Positions 24,122 through 32,650 of a DNA stretch of 64,000 nucleotides are shown here, in pieces. The notes beneath the pieces were generated by a model. It saw only the letters and a program-made list of their open reading frames with translations. It had not been told where the DNA came from and ran no database searches. The DNA comes from JADKIH01 sp031417395 (GTDB lineage Bacteria; Bacteroidota; Bacteroidia; AKYH767-A; 2013-40CM-41-45): positions 47,206 through 111,205 of the forward strand of contig JANOVM010000054.1 of NCBI GenBank assembly GCA_031417395.1, read 5' to 3'. Position numbers and translations under genes: made by a program. Position 1 is the stretch's first letter; every line of letters starts with the position of its first letter.

Positions 24122-25729
24122 CTATTCCTGAAAAAATTGTAATAACAGATTCTGGTATCTGTATTGATCAACGGGTTTTATTTTTACCATTTTAGCAAGT
24201 AAGGCTATTTTATCAGGCTCGTTCACTTTCAGCACCTCGGCCAGAAAAGCAACTTCTTTAAGCACCTGCTCCTCATTTTCATTTTCAATTTTCAATGAAG
24301 TCGATTTGCTTAAAAATAATTTTACCAATTCATTTTCTGCTTTGATTCTGTTGCTACCGTAATTATTCTGAATTAACTTCGATACCTTAGATGTTATATC
24401 AGAAACCATTGGCGGTATACCTTTCCCTAAATTCAGAGCAACATTGCTTTCTGTAAATTTTATTAGGGTTTTTGCCGAAGTACGGAAATTCTTATTTGTT
24501 GCTATAAGTTTATGTTCCTTTTCCGCAAGTGCTCGAAGATTTTTATCGAGCGGCCTGAAACCGTAACGATAATAAAACCAAAATGCTCCCGATTCAATTC
24601 CTTCGGGATTTTCATATCCGTATTGATAGGGCTCCACTTCGAAATAATCAATGCTAAAAACATGTTTGTATAACCTAAGCAATTGACACATCATATAGCC
24701 CGACTCGCCTCCGCGAAATGATTCATTAATGTTTATGCCGAAAAGCGAACGCTTTCCAAAAACCCATCCTCCGCCATATGCTGCAGGAAAACCGTTCTTA
24801 AACAATGTATAACCTACATAAGACTCCAACGGCAATTGACGCTCCGGCATCATTCCGTAAATAGCAATTGCTATTCCTCTTTCTAAAACATAATACCGCA
24901 ATGAAGCAGTATCCATATAGGTAGCAGTATCCGTTTCGCGTGCACCAATTGTCAGAGAATTTTTTATGGTTATTATAAGATCTCTTTTTTCGATATCCGT
25001 TAACAAAGTAGTTTTGGGTATTACTTTATTTAAAAGTTCGGCATGATCAAACTTGCGGAGTAACTCCTGCTGATAGTAAACCGGTGAAATAAGAAAACGA
25101 TTGTATGCTTTTGAAAACGATTTTTCTTTTGGAGAAATCTTAACATAAATTCCCATTCCATCAAACAATTGATCTTTTATCAACGGCACATGATCCAGCT
25201 TACTAAATTCCCACAAAAGAAAATTCAATCTTTCCCGCTCTTTCACCTTTAGTGCATCAAACATTTCTTCATTCGTATAATTTGCACTTGTTTCTTCTCT
25301 CTCTAATGAAGGAAGTGTAAAACGTATGGCTTCTCTCACTGTTAAAATTGAATTTTTGTAGTGATCAATTTTAATCGTACAGTATTTTTGTTCAATAAGC
25401 CAGCGCAAAAGATCATGGGAATATCCGGTAATCGTTTTTACGTAGGGAAGTCCTGTATTAATATACTGCTCCTGAAGTTTAATGGAATGTGCGAGGAGAG
25501 TTGAAATCCTCTTTAATTCTCTCTCAACAAGAAAAACCGTTTTGATATTTACCGGATGTGCGCAAAGAAATAAAAGGATATCATAATACGTGAGCAGTGA
25601 TTTATTTTCCGGAATTTTAAGTTTCGAAATGTCCTGAAGCAGCGAATTTTTGATTGTATTGTTTTCCTCATTAAATTCATGCGCTGCCTTTTTTAAGACA
25701 ATTAATTTTCTTCCAAATTCCCCTATCAT
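24122..25729 (-). CDS. Unfamiliar 535-residue protein with a possible GNAT-like core
   Basis: I do not recognise the family. Residues ~1-270 are helical and hold a HAEL/KERERLNFLLWEF region. Residues ~295-420 include LESYVGYTLFKNGFPAAYGGGW, then RGGESGYMMCQLLRLYK, then GIESGAFWFYYRYGFRPLD. This order (two strands, an R-G-G-x-x-G-like loop before a helix, then a late 'F.FY...GF' segment) resembles an N-acetyltransferase core, where the R-G-G loop would hold the CoA pyrophosphate. That is inference. A helical C-terminal part follows. No signal or membrane segment. It precedes the HEAT gene and is probably its partner. Confidence 0.6.
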   Translation of the reverse strand: MIGEFGRKLIVLKKAAHEFNEENNTIKNSLLQDISKLKIPENKSLLTYYDILLFLCAHPVNIKTVFLVERELKRISTLLAHSIKLQEQYINTGLPYVKTITGYSHDLLRWLIEQKYCTIKIDHYKNSILTVREAIRFTLPSLEREETSANYTNEEMFDALKVKERERLNFLLWEFSKLDHVPLIKDQLFDGMGIYVKISPKEKSFSKAYNRFLISPVYYQQELLRKFDHAELLNKVIPKTTLLTDIEKRDLIITIKNSLTIGARETDTATYMDTASLRYYVLERGIAIAIYGMMPERQLPLESYVGYTLFKNGFPAAYGGGWVFGKRSLFGININESFRGGESGYMMCQLLRLYKHVFSIDYFEVEPYQYGYENPEGIESGAFWFYYRYGFRPLDKNLRALAEKEHKLIATNKNFRTSAKTLIKFTESNVALNLGKGIPPMVSDITSKVSKLIQNNYGSNRIKAENELVKLFLSKSTSLKIENENEEQVLKEVAFLAEVLKVNEPDKIALLAKMVKIKPVDQYRYQNLLLQFFQE

Positions 25730-25795
25730 AAGACAATGATAAAAAGACGGAAGAATGATAAAAATGATTTAAATCATACAGTACATTAAACCATT

Positions 25796-26374
25796 TCAAT
25801 CCTCTAAAGCCTTTTCAATATTTTTATCGGGAATTACCCACAAGACAGCAACCACAACAATTAATACATAAGAAATTGTGGGATTGATAAAAGCGAATAT
25901 AACGGCAGCAGAATACAAAAGCAAAGAAAGAATTCCCTTCAAGGAGGTTTTTTTTAATGCTTCTATTAACTTTGTACTATGTGTATAATGATTTTCTATT
26001 ACTTTCTGCAAAATAAAAAATGCTATTCCACATAATAAAAATAAGGTCGCATAAACTGCAACAGGAACTTCTGCCTTTGGATTCTCGCCTATCCATCCGG
26101 TTGCAAAAGGAACAAGCGAAAGCCAAAACAATAAATTCAAATTTGCCCAGATAATTTTACTGTTTACATGATGTACGGTATGCAGCAGATGATGATGATT
26201 GCCCCAGTAAATTCCAACAAAAACAAAACTACTCAGGTAACTTAAAAACAATGGCAGCATTTCCTTCAGGGCATGCAGATCGGTTTCATGAGGAACTTTT
26301 AATTCCAATACCATTATAGTTACAATTATGGCAAATACGCCATCGCTGAATGCTTCGAGTCTTGTTTTTGTCAT
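25796..26374 (-). CDS. TMEM175-type potassium channel family protein (DUF1211)
   Basis: A 192-residue polytopic protein with about six transmembrane helices. The hallmark FSDGVFAI occurs at residues 9-16 in the first helix, where bacterial TMEM175 proteins line their pore with isoleucine/leucine layers. It would form a tetrameric cation leak channel in the inner membrane. A -7-like TAGCTTTG lies on the minus strand at 26442-26449, about 70 bp before the start. Confidence 0.88.
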   Translation of the reverse strand: MTKTRLEAFSDGVFAIIVTIMVLELKVPHETDLHALKEMLPLFLSYLSSFVFVGIYWGNHHHLLHTVHHVNSKIIWANLNLLFWLSLVPFATGWIGENPKAEVPVAVYATLFLLCGIAFFILQKVIENHYTHSTKLIEALKKTSLKGILSLLLYSAAVIFAFINPTISYVLIVVVAVLWVIPDKNIEKALED

Positions 26375-26643
26375 TTAAGATTTTTGTTTGATTAAATAAA
26401 ATAACTATCCCTGGTAAATAAAGCCTTGGTTTGACTTATTGCAAAGCTAATTCATTTTTTTAATTTAGTTAAGCACTTCGCATTTGTTTTACGATTAATG
26501 GTTTGATGCCGTGACGAAATCGAAGTTAGAAATTTTCTTGGCGATGAGCAGGATATTTAAATTCACAGTGTGTTTCCTCAGCGCGATTTTAGCCATTGCG
26601 ATTTTCAATATACACAAGTGGTAGCTTTTTTGTCTTCGTCTCT

Positions 26644-26979
26644 TTATTTTTTGTATGTCGCTACTATTTCGTCAATTGAATTAAATACCGGTCGACCTTT
26701 CGCTAGAATTAAATCTCTTTCTTTATTAGCGCCGGGGCTTTCTGCTAAAAGCAATAAAGCGTCGCACGCACTAATAACGGCAAGAGAAATATCCATGGCG
26801 CATTTATATTTATCCAAAACATTTGCTTTCTTTAATATTGGTATAGCAGCGTTAATTCCAATTAGTGGAACATGCCCAAGCTCAAGAAGTCTTGCCGCAG
26901 CTTTATTCATATTGTCCAAGTTAATTTGCCTTTCTTCAGCGGTGTCTGCCGAATAAGGTCCTGCTACTCCGATTATCAT
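26644..26979 (-). CDS. DUF4406 family protein (nucleoside 2-deoxyribosyltransferase-like fold)
   Basis: A 111-residue Rossmann-like protein. It opens with GVAGPYSADTAEERQINLDN and later has CDALLLLAESPGANKERDL, as in DUF4406 proteins, which are related in fold to nucleoside 2-deoxyribosyltransferases. The first stretch would form the nucleotide pocket, and the Ser-Pro-Gly-Ala-Asn-Lys-Glu stretch holds the candidate acid. Such small proteins are frequent on mobile DNA and phages. It lies next to the attC-like site, and could be a mobile cassette gene. Confidence 0.72.
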   Translation of the reverse strand: MIIGVAGPYSADTAEERQINLDNMNKAAARLLELGHVPLIGINAAIPILKKANVLDKYKCAMDISLAVISACDALLLLAESPGANKERDLILAKGRPVFNSIDEIVATYKK

Positions 26980-27002
26980 CTTAATGTCTATTTTTTTGTC
27001 AA

Positions 27003-27099
27003 GCTAACCGCTAACGTTTGAGGCTTGCTGCCAGGCACGCCGCTCCCTTCAATCGAAAATTACACTTACTTTGCCTGGCTGCAAGGAGGTGTTATGCTT
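27003..27099. repeat. attC-like imperfect palindrome (candidate integron recombination site)
   Basis: Left arm: TAAC (27012-27015), 8-base spacer, CTTGC (27024-27028), one base, GCCAGGCA (27030-27037). Right arm: TGCCTGGC (27072-27079), one base, GCAAG (27081-27085), 5-base spacer, GTTA (27091-27094). So the pairs TAAC/GTTA, CTTGC/GCAAG and GCCAGGCA/TGCCTGGC are nested around a 34-base loop, with unequal unpaired spacers. This matches attC design (R and L boxes, unpaired spacer, variable loop), and the left outer part GCTAACG and right GTTATGC are close to R-box ends. A GCATAAC also occurs at 27891. No integrase gene is in the window. Confidence 0.55.
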
Positions 27100-27120
27100 T
27101 GTGCTACTTCTGTGTAAAAG

Positions 27121-27294
27121 TTAAACAGATACTTTGATGGATTTTTTTGCAGTTTTCTTTTTAATGGAACGAGAAATCTTTGATTTTTTCTTTCTTTTCC
27201 TAAAATATTCTGCTATCAAATTTTCTTCAACCGTTGTCAGTTGAGTTTGGCTACCAATAAAGTCAATGTCTAGTTCTATTCTCTTTGCTTTCAT
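27121..27294 (-). CDS. Small basic protein coupled to the acetyltransferase-like gene
   Basis: A 57-residue protein found by reading the gap by eye. ATG at 27294, TAA at 27123-27121. It begins two bases behind the stop of the 174-residue gene, so they are translationally coupled. Residues 1-30 are acidic and hydrophobic (RIELDIDFIGSQTQL), residues 32-54 are very basic (FRKRKKKSKISRSIKKKTAK), which would suit DNA, RNA or partner binding. Antitoxin or accessory subunit of the upstream protein are the readings that fit gene order; neither is proven. The attC-like site starts about 20 bp behind its stop. Confidence 0.6.
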   Translation of the reverse strand: MKAKRIELDIDFIGSQTQLTTVEENLIAEYFRKRKKKSKISRSIKKKTAKKSIKVSV

Positions 27295-27296
27295 CT

Positions 27297-27821
27297 TTAT
27301 TGGTTTTGAAAATATTTATCAATTAATTTTCTAGCTGCTTTTGATTCTATTACCAAAACTCTTCCGCCAATATGATATGCGCCAAGCGTTTTTATATAGT
27401 GGTCAATTAATTGTGTCTTTGAAATAAAAGCAATATTCCCTTGATGTCCTCTTTGAAAAGATAATTTGCATGCAAACGCAACCAAATTCCCTGCAACTCC
27501 TGAATACATTTTTGATTTCCCCTTATTGAATGGTGCATTTTCAACTAAATGCATATAAATGTGGTCTGTCTTAACTTCTAAGCTAATTAATCCTTGAATG
27601 ATCGTTGAGTTATTTAGAATAGTCAATTTGTAAACCTCTCTAGATGGATCATTAAATTCAGTCTTCCAATCAAATGTCCAACTGTTAGATTTTGTAACAA
27701 CTTTGAGATCAGACTTTACCAAAACAGATATCTCAGTCTGAAAGCTGTCGCCGGTTACCACATTTTCTATCGAATTTGTCAGCTTATCAATTATAAAGTC
27801 AAGACCCTTGATCCTTTTCAC
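27297..27821 (-). CDS. Acetyltransferase-like protein, possible GNAT effector
   Basis: A 174-residue protein. The middle and end look like a GNAT core: SGVAGNLVAFACKLSFQRG would be the CoA-binding loop-helix (motif A), and ISKTQLIDHYIKTLGAYHIGG the late helix with a conserved G-A-x-x-I-G-G turn. No signal peptide. The start is GTG at 27821 because an in-frame ATG does not occur upstream, and the text MKRIKGLDFII suits a natural N-terminus. A -7-like TAGCTTTG directly abuts this start. GNAT toxins acetylate aminoacyl-tRNA or other targets and are paired with small proteins, as here; this is inference. Confidence 0.65.
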   Translation of the reverse strand: MKRIKGLDFIIDKLTNSIENVVTGDSFQTEISVLVKSDLKVVTKSNSWTFDWKTEFNDPSREVYKLTILNNSTIIQGLISLEVKTDHIYMHLVENAPFNKGKSKMYSGVAGNLVAFACKLSFQRGHQGNIAFISKTQLIDHYIKTLGAYHIGGRVLVIESKAARKLIDKYFQNQ

Positions 27822-27900
27822 AAAGCTAATTTACATAATCATGCCGATATTTCAAAGTGAAAATTGTCAGTAATTGGAATCCTTAGCATAAGGCATAACA

Positions 27901-28434
27901 TTACGGTTGTCGAAACAACCAATAAATAATATCCTTGTTTTTATTTTCGCTTGTTCCGGCTGGCTTGAAGCCATTCTTTTCAAGCATCCTTTGTGATGGA
28001 AAATTTTCGGCATGAGTATAGGCTTCCATAAATTTCAGATTCATAATTTGAAAACCAAAATCAATCACTCTTTCTAATGCTTCTTGCATGAAACCCCTCT
28101 TATGAAAATCGGTGTGTAACTCATATCCTATTTCTGCCTTTTCGTTATTGTCGGAAAAGTTAAACAGACAAATCGTACCGACGAGAATAAATTCTTCTCT
28201 GGGAACTATTGCCCAATAAACTAATTCGTTTTCTTTAATTCCTTTGTCAATTTTAGATAGAAACTGATGTGCATCTGTAACATTTATCGATGAAGGTCTG
28301 TCAATAAATTTATTTACTTCATCGTTCGATCGAAGTTTTACCAGTTCAAAAATGTCACTGATATCCGGCTTGCGCAAAATTAATCGTTCCGTTAACAATT
28401 GAGGAAATGGAGAAAAATTAAACGGACGAGCCAT
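27901..28434 (-). CDS. RimJ/RimL-type GNAT N-acetyltransferase
   Basis: A 177-residue GNAT with the classical layout: TERLILRKPDISDIFEL at the start (RimJ/L opening), YWAIVPREEFILVGTICLFNF and AEIGYELHTDFHKRGFMQEAL (motif A, Q/R-x-x-G variant), and MEAYTHAENFPSQRMLEKNGF for motif B. Such enzymes acetylate protein N-termini or small amines. The gene ends in a perfect small hairpin GGTTGT-CGAA-ACAACC inside the last codons. It lies next to a GCATAAC motif at the edge of the accessory patch. Confidence 0.88.
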   Translation of the reverse strand: MARPFNFSPFPQLLTERLILRKPDISDIFELVKLRSNDEVNKFIDRPSSINVTDAHQFLSKIDKGIKENELVYWAIVPREEFILVGTICLFNFSDNNEKAEIGYELHTDFHKRGFMQEALERVIDFGFQIMNLKFMEAYTHAENFPSQRMLEKNGFKPAGTSENKNKDIIYWLFRQP

Positions 28435-28478
28435 AAAACAATAAAAAAATTTCCTCTGTTAGAAAAAAATTAATTCTG

Positions 28479-30122
28479 CTACTCTACAATTATCCTCTTA
28501 CTTATTGAAGAATTCTCTGAAGTCAGCTTTAGCAAATAAACTCCCTGTGAAATTTTTCCTAAATCAAACGAATTGTTTTTCCCCTCCAAACGAGCAGTAA
28601 AAATTAATCTTCCAGTCATATCATACAATGCTGCTTCGTCATGCGTAAAATAATGATTTGTGGAAATTAAAATTCTTTCGTGTGCCGGGTTTGGGGAAAC
28701 TTCAAATTCATTAAATATTTCTTTTATATCGGAAAAGATTGCATCGTTTACAAAAATCGGTACGGTAACGGATGATTGTCCGGAAGCGTTCGTATTAAAA
28801 GAAAGAAAAGCACGAATAGAATCTGTAACCGTTGTGAGACAGCGTATTTGAAGCGTAAGCGATTCTCCGGGTGCAATTGATGTATCGTTTCCTGACGACT
28901 GAAAACTTAATTCAGCAGGGTGTGTCAGATTAAAATTCGCAAAATTAATATTGGTATTACCGGTGTTTTCGAGAACGTAATCGTATACAGCAGGTGTCCC
29001 CGGATTTACCGTGCCATAAACAATGGTGTCTTCCGGAATATCTATTGTCATTACTACCGGTGCTACTGAAGTGGATGATAAAGAAGTAATTCGATCGATG
29101 AAAACAGGATAATCAACAAATGGATTACGATTATGCTGAACGGAAAAAATATCGTTGTTACGTTTTTTTTCTGCTGCATCAGGCAAGAAATTATGATGCC
29201 ACGTTCTTAAAATTGTTTCCTGTGAGTTTAGGAAATTAGTATAGTTCTGATAGCGCAGCACAAAATAAAAGAGTGCGCGCGCTGATAATCCCTTTTGAAC
29301 ATCTCTAGGTTCGAATGTTGTACCATCCGACAAAGACCCGCCATTGCTCCAGCTTGGTGAAGTTACTACTCCAAATGGATGATCGGCACGTACGTTATTA
29401 GCGACATCATCCGTTGGAAAAAGATGATGAAGGTCTGATCTCATCGGTTCCTGGCTTGAAAAAAATGACTGTGGGAAGGTATGTTCTGTATTGAAAGAAA
29501 AATTTGTCTGACAATCGGTGCGGCTTGTATATCCTACTGCCTGACGGCCTGTATAAATACATTCCAGGGTATTTTGTGAAGCGCCCTGACCATTGGTTCG
29601 CTTATTGTCAATTATCATAAACATGGTATCACGAGCAGGATTATACAAAAGTGAAATGTATCCATTTCCTGTAATTGCATTAATTGATGTCTTTAGATCC
29701 TCTTCAGCTTTATTTTCGGTTTGATCGTAATAATGATTTGAATATTTTCCTTGACCGAGAAGATCAACACTAACACAACCCCTTAGACTATTATTCTCTA
29801 TTACCATTTCCGTATTGTGGAAGATATTATGTACTGGCGAAAATTTTATCCATACAACTGCTGAGTCTCCGGGTAAAACAGAATACCAGGTTTGAGAAGC
29901 CGAAAAAGCAGGATTGCCATAGATATTGTAAAAGCGAATACCTGTTATTGTTATCTCTCTTGTGAGCGGATTATAAATAGTAAGCGGCAGACTGTCGGGC
30001 GCATTTTCATATACATTTCCGAAATTTAATTGTCCGCTACTTACACTAAGCGTTTGTGCAAAAATGCTTTGTTGAAAAAAATTAATCAGAATAAAAACGA
30101 AACCTAAATGGAATTTTTTCAT
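28479..30122 (-). CDS. T9SS-secreted endonuclease I family nuclease
   Basis: A 547-residue secreted enzyme with signal peptide (FILINFFQQSIFAQ). Residues ~25-125 are an Ig-like choice-of-anchor domain (NFGNVYENAPDSLPLTI). Then the EndA/NucM-like nuclease domain (about 130-340) with NTEHTFPQSFF and the hallmark RSDLHHLFPTD, the catalytic His and metal ligands. A second Ig-like domain follows, and a type A sorting tail (FEVSPNPAHERILI ... KISQGVYLLKL). It would digest extracellular DNA or RNA outside the cell. It overlaps the cyclophilin stop in an ATGA-type junction. Confidence 0.92.
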   Translation of the reverse strand: MKKFHLGFVFILINFFQQSIFAQTLSVSSGQLNFGNVYENAPDSLPLTIYNPLTREITITGIRFYNIYGNPAFSASQTWYSVLPGDSAVVWIKFSPVHNIFHNTEMVIENNSLRGCVSVDLLGQGKYSNHYYDQTENKAEEDLKTSINAITGNGYISLLYNPARDTMFMIIDNKRTNGQGASQNTLECIYTGRQAVGYTSRTDCQTNFSFNTEHTFPQSFFSSQEPMRSDLHHLFPTDDVANNVRADHPFGVVTSPSWSNGGSLSDGTTFEPRDVQKGLSARALFYFVLRYQNYTNFLNSQETILRTWHHNFLPDAAEKKRNNDIFSVQHNRNPFVDYPVFIDRITSLSSTSVAPVVMTIDIPEDTIVYGTVNPGTPAVYDYVLENTGNTNINFANFNLTHPAELSFQSSGNDTSIAPGESLTLQIRCLTTVTDSIRAFLSFNTNASGQSSVTVPIFVNDAIFSDIKEIFNEFEVSPNPAHERILISTNHYFTHDEAALYDMTGRLIFTARLEGKNNSFDLGKISQGVYLLKLTSENSSISKRIIVE

Positions 30123-30556
30123 TCTTCGCTTATTTCAATCTTTTCAATTTCATCTCCTGCGCGTATAGTATCTATTACTTCAAGTCCTTCTACAACCTTG
30201 CCAAAACAGGTATGGTTTCTGTCGAGGTGTTTTGTATTATCTCTGCTGTGGCAGATAAAAAATTGCGAGCCGCCTGTATCTCTTCCTGCATGAGCCATGG
30301 ATAAAACACCTTTGTCGTGATGTTGATTTTCACCATTAAGCTCGCACTTAATTTTATAACCCGGGCCGCCTGCTCCTGTACCATCCGGACAACCGCCCTG
30401 GATAACGAATCCAGGAATTACGCGGTGAAATGTTAAACCATTGTAGAACCCTTTTTGGGCCAGGTCAATGAAGTTCTTTACTGTATTCGGTGCATCTTTT
30501 TCATAAAACTGCACCTTCATATTGCCTTTCTCTGTATATATAGTAGCTGTTTTCAT
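30119..30556 (-). CDS. Cyclophilin-type peptidyl-prolyl isomerase
   Basis: A 145-residue single-domain cyclophilin. Active-site segment FHRVIPGFVIQGG and GSQFFI are present (Arg, Phe, Met/Gln and the ligand-binding core). No signal peptide, so cytoplasmic. Its stop overlaps the start of the nuclease gene by four bases, so both are likely co-translated. Its role may be in folding the cargo encoded next, although cytoplasmic location argues for a general role. Confidence 0.93.
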   Translation of the reverse strand: MKTATIYTEKGNMKVQFYEKDAPNTVKNFIDLAQKGFYNGLTFHRVIPGFVIQGGCPDGTGAGGPGYKIKCELNGENQHHDKGVLSMAHAGRDTGGSQFFICHSRDNTKHLDRNHTCFGKVVEGLEVIDTIRAGDEIEKIEISEE

Positions 30557-30612
30557 AGGGTTCGATTATTTTGTAAAGTTATAAAAATGTGTCTAACTGC
30601 GCTTTGAATCAA

Positions 30613-30639
30613 ATAAAAAAACCCGAATTCCTCCGGGTT
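30613..30639 (-). terminator. Terminator of the DUF1579-like gene
   Basis: On the minus strand AACCCG (30639-30634) pairs with CGGGTT (30625-30620) around an 8-base loop, followed by TTTTTTTA (30620-30613). It is 23 bp behind the stop at 30663. Confidence 0.9.
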
Positions 30640-30662
30640 CTAATTCATAAATATTTAAAAAA

Positions 30663-31262
30663 TTATCTCCGGGTGAATTTTATAACCATATTCTTAAATT
30701 CTTTACCGTCTTTAGTTACATACATTTCCATTAACTGATTATTGTCATCAATGAACTTCATGGTTTGGCGGGCTCTTTCCATTTTACCACTCATTGGATC
30801 TACCATTTCGCCTTTCATAGATACTGTTTTAGTCGCTGCATCATAGGGGCCTTCCATATACATGATTCCTGTACCCATATTATCAATCCATGTACTTTGA
30901 AAAACCTTTTTGCTATTGTCATAACCAACTGTCGACTTTCCTTCGAAAGGCATTCCCATCATTTCTCCTGTTGATGTGGAAACCTGATATCTGTCTCCAA
31001 GAATCATAGAATTAAAACATTTTGCTACTGTTTTTGTTTCAGGAGCACCCGGTGCCATCCAGAATGTAATTTCTTGGTTCCAATCGCCATTGGATTTAAT
31101 TAACATTTGATGCATTGGGCCAGGCGACATATATTCCATCCAGGCTTTTTCTTCTTTAGTAGGTTCAGGACGGGCTACATCCATTTTAACTTTATCCTGA
31201 GCAAAAAGCGAACAGGACAAAAATAACATTGATCCGAAAATTAATTTGTGTGTTGTTTTCAT
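30663..31262 (-). CDS. DUF1579 family secreted protein
   Basis: A 199-residue protein with signal peptide (LIFGSMLFLSCSLFAQ) and the DUF1579 core: EEKAWMEYMSPGPMHQML, GDWNQEITFWMAPG, TSTGEMMGMPFEG...YDNSKKVFQSTWID and later GKMERARQTMKF. The family forms a small lipocalin-like or beta barrel domain of unknown role in Bacteroidota and Acidobacteriota. Probably periplasmic. Monocistronic with its own terminator. Confidence 0.85.
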   Translation of the reverse strand: MKTTHKLIFGSMLFLSCSLFAQDKVKMDVARPEPTKEEKAWMEYMSPGPMHQMLIKSNGDWNQEITFWMAPGAPETKTVAKCFNSMILGDRYQVSTSTGEMMGMPFEGKSTVGYDNSKKVFQSTWIDNMGTGIMYMEGPYDAATKTVSMKGEMVDPMSGKMERARQTMKFIDDNNQLMEMYVTKDGKEFKNMVIKFTRR

Positions 31263-31545
31263 TATAGTATAGTTTTAAAATTTTTAGACTTCGAAATTAT
31301 GTTTTTATAACCTTATCTGAAAGTAATATTTGAATAAAAGTTGATTTCACTTCCTGTTTTTTCAGGAAAAACAACAATTCGTTGAACGGCCTATTAAATT
31401 TACACGGTTTTAAAGGAAATTATTGGCTAATGCGGTTATCTAACCCCTTTTAATATCATGAATCATAAAAGAATTAATCCGTATTATATTTAATTAACTG
31501 AATTGAATTTATTCCAATCAATTATATTTGTCTGAAATAAATCCT

Positions 31546-32577
31546 ATGAAAAAGCTCCTGATATTGCTTCTTTTCTGTTTTAGTCATGCACTTGCTCAAC
31601 AGGCAGATCCGGAAGGTAGTCTGGTTAAATGGATGACTCTTAAAGATGCAATGGAAAAGCAAAAGACTCAACCAAAACCTATGCTTATTGATTTCTATAC
31701 CGATTGGTGCGGCTGGTGTAAGAGAATGATGAAAACTACGTATGCCGATCCTAATCTGGCGCAGTATATTAACACTTATTTTTATCCTGTGAAATTCGAT
31801 GCTGAAGGGAAAGATACTGTAGAATACCTTGGTGAAAAATACAGCCCTGTATCCAAAGAACCTCGAACAACCCATCCGCTTGCTGCAAAGCTATTAAACA
31901 ATAAGCTGGTATATCCATCAACATTGTTTTTAAATGGATATGACCTTGCAAAAAAAGAATTCAAAATAAATATGATTGCCACAGGATACCTTGAAACAGA
32001 TAAACTGGAGCCTATCCTTATTTTCATGCTTGAAAATGCCGGTCGCAATTCTTCCTACGACGCTTTCAGGGATAATTTTCATACAGCATATTACGACAGT
32101 ACACTTGCAGAAAGATTAAAGACCATTACATGGCTTGAGCCTAAAAAAGCTTTTGCAGATGGCCTCTCCGACAAAAAAAAATCTCTTGTCATGATTAATA
32201 CCAACTGGTGCAATACCTGCCGGGTTATGAAATCAACTTCTTTTACAGATACTTCTCTGGTAAAATTCCTCAATGAAAAATTCACGCTAATAGATTTCAA
32301 TCCTGAAATTACAGATACACTTACTTATAAAGGACAAAAATTCATCAATCCTAAAAACCAGCAATCTCCTTTTCATCAGCTTGCATTTACGTTGGGAAAA
32401 AATTCAATTAATTTTCCCTCCTTAATTGTACTGGATGAAAACAAAGATGTAATCGATGCAATACCCTCTTACATTCCTCCCGGTTTTTTATATGAGATTA
32501 TTCATTACTATGGTGACGATAAGTATAAAAGTAAATCATGGCAGGATTATATGAAGGAATTGGGGAAAAGTAATTAA
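31546..32577 (+). CDS. Double thioredoxin-fold protein, periplasmic
   Basis: A ~343-residue exported protein. The ATG at 31546 gives the signal peptide LLILLLFCFSHALAQQ. Two thioredoxin-like domains follow: the first with FYTDWCGWCKRMM (CxxC at about residue 59) and a second with NTNWCNTCRVMK near residue 223, both with the DUF255/thioredoxin-like Trp-Cys-x-x-Cys motif. It may act as a disulfide reductase or isomerase in the periplasm, for folding the many Cys-containing T9SS cargoes nearby (inference). It is flanked by ~265 bp without genes. Confidence 0.87.
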   Translation: MKKLLILLLFCFSHALAQQADPEGSLVKWMTLKDAMEKQKTQPKPMLIDFYTDWCGWCKRMMKTTYADPNLAQYINTYFYPVKFDAEGKDTVEYLGEKYSPVSKEPRTTHPLAAKLLNNKLVYPSTLFLNGYDLAKKEFKINMIATGYLETDKLEPILIFMLENAGRNSSYDAFRDNFHTAYYDSTLAERLKTITWLEPKKAFADGLSDKKKSLVMINTNWCNTCRVMKSTSFTDTSLVKFLNEKFTLIDFNPEITDTLTYKGQKFINPKNQQSPFHQLAFTLGKNSINFPSLIVLDENKDVIDAIPSYIPPGFLYEIIHYYGDDKYKSKSWQDYMKELGKSN

Positions 32578-32650
32578 TCCTTTTTTTATTAATTGCCGTT
32601 TATGCTACTATTTCCGGATGTTGTAATTCTGAAAATTCTACGAAAATCAC

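Noticed and set aside
27891..27920. Second attC site next to the RimJ-type GNAT gene
   Set aside because: Only a GCATAAC motif and a small hairpin inside the coding end of the GNAT gene are seen; the nested L-box pairs of an attC are missing.
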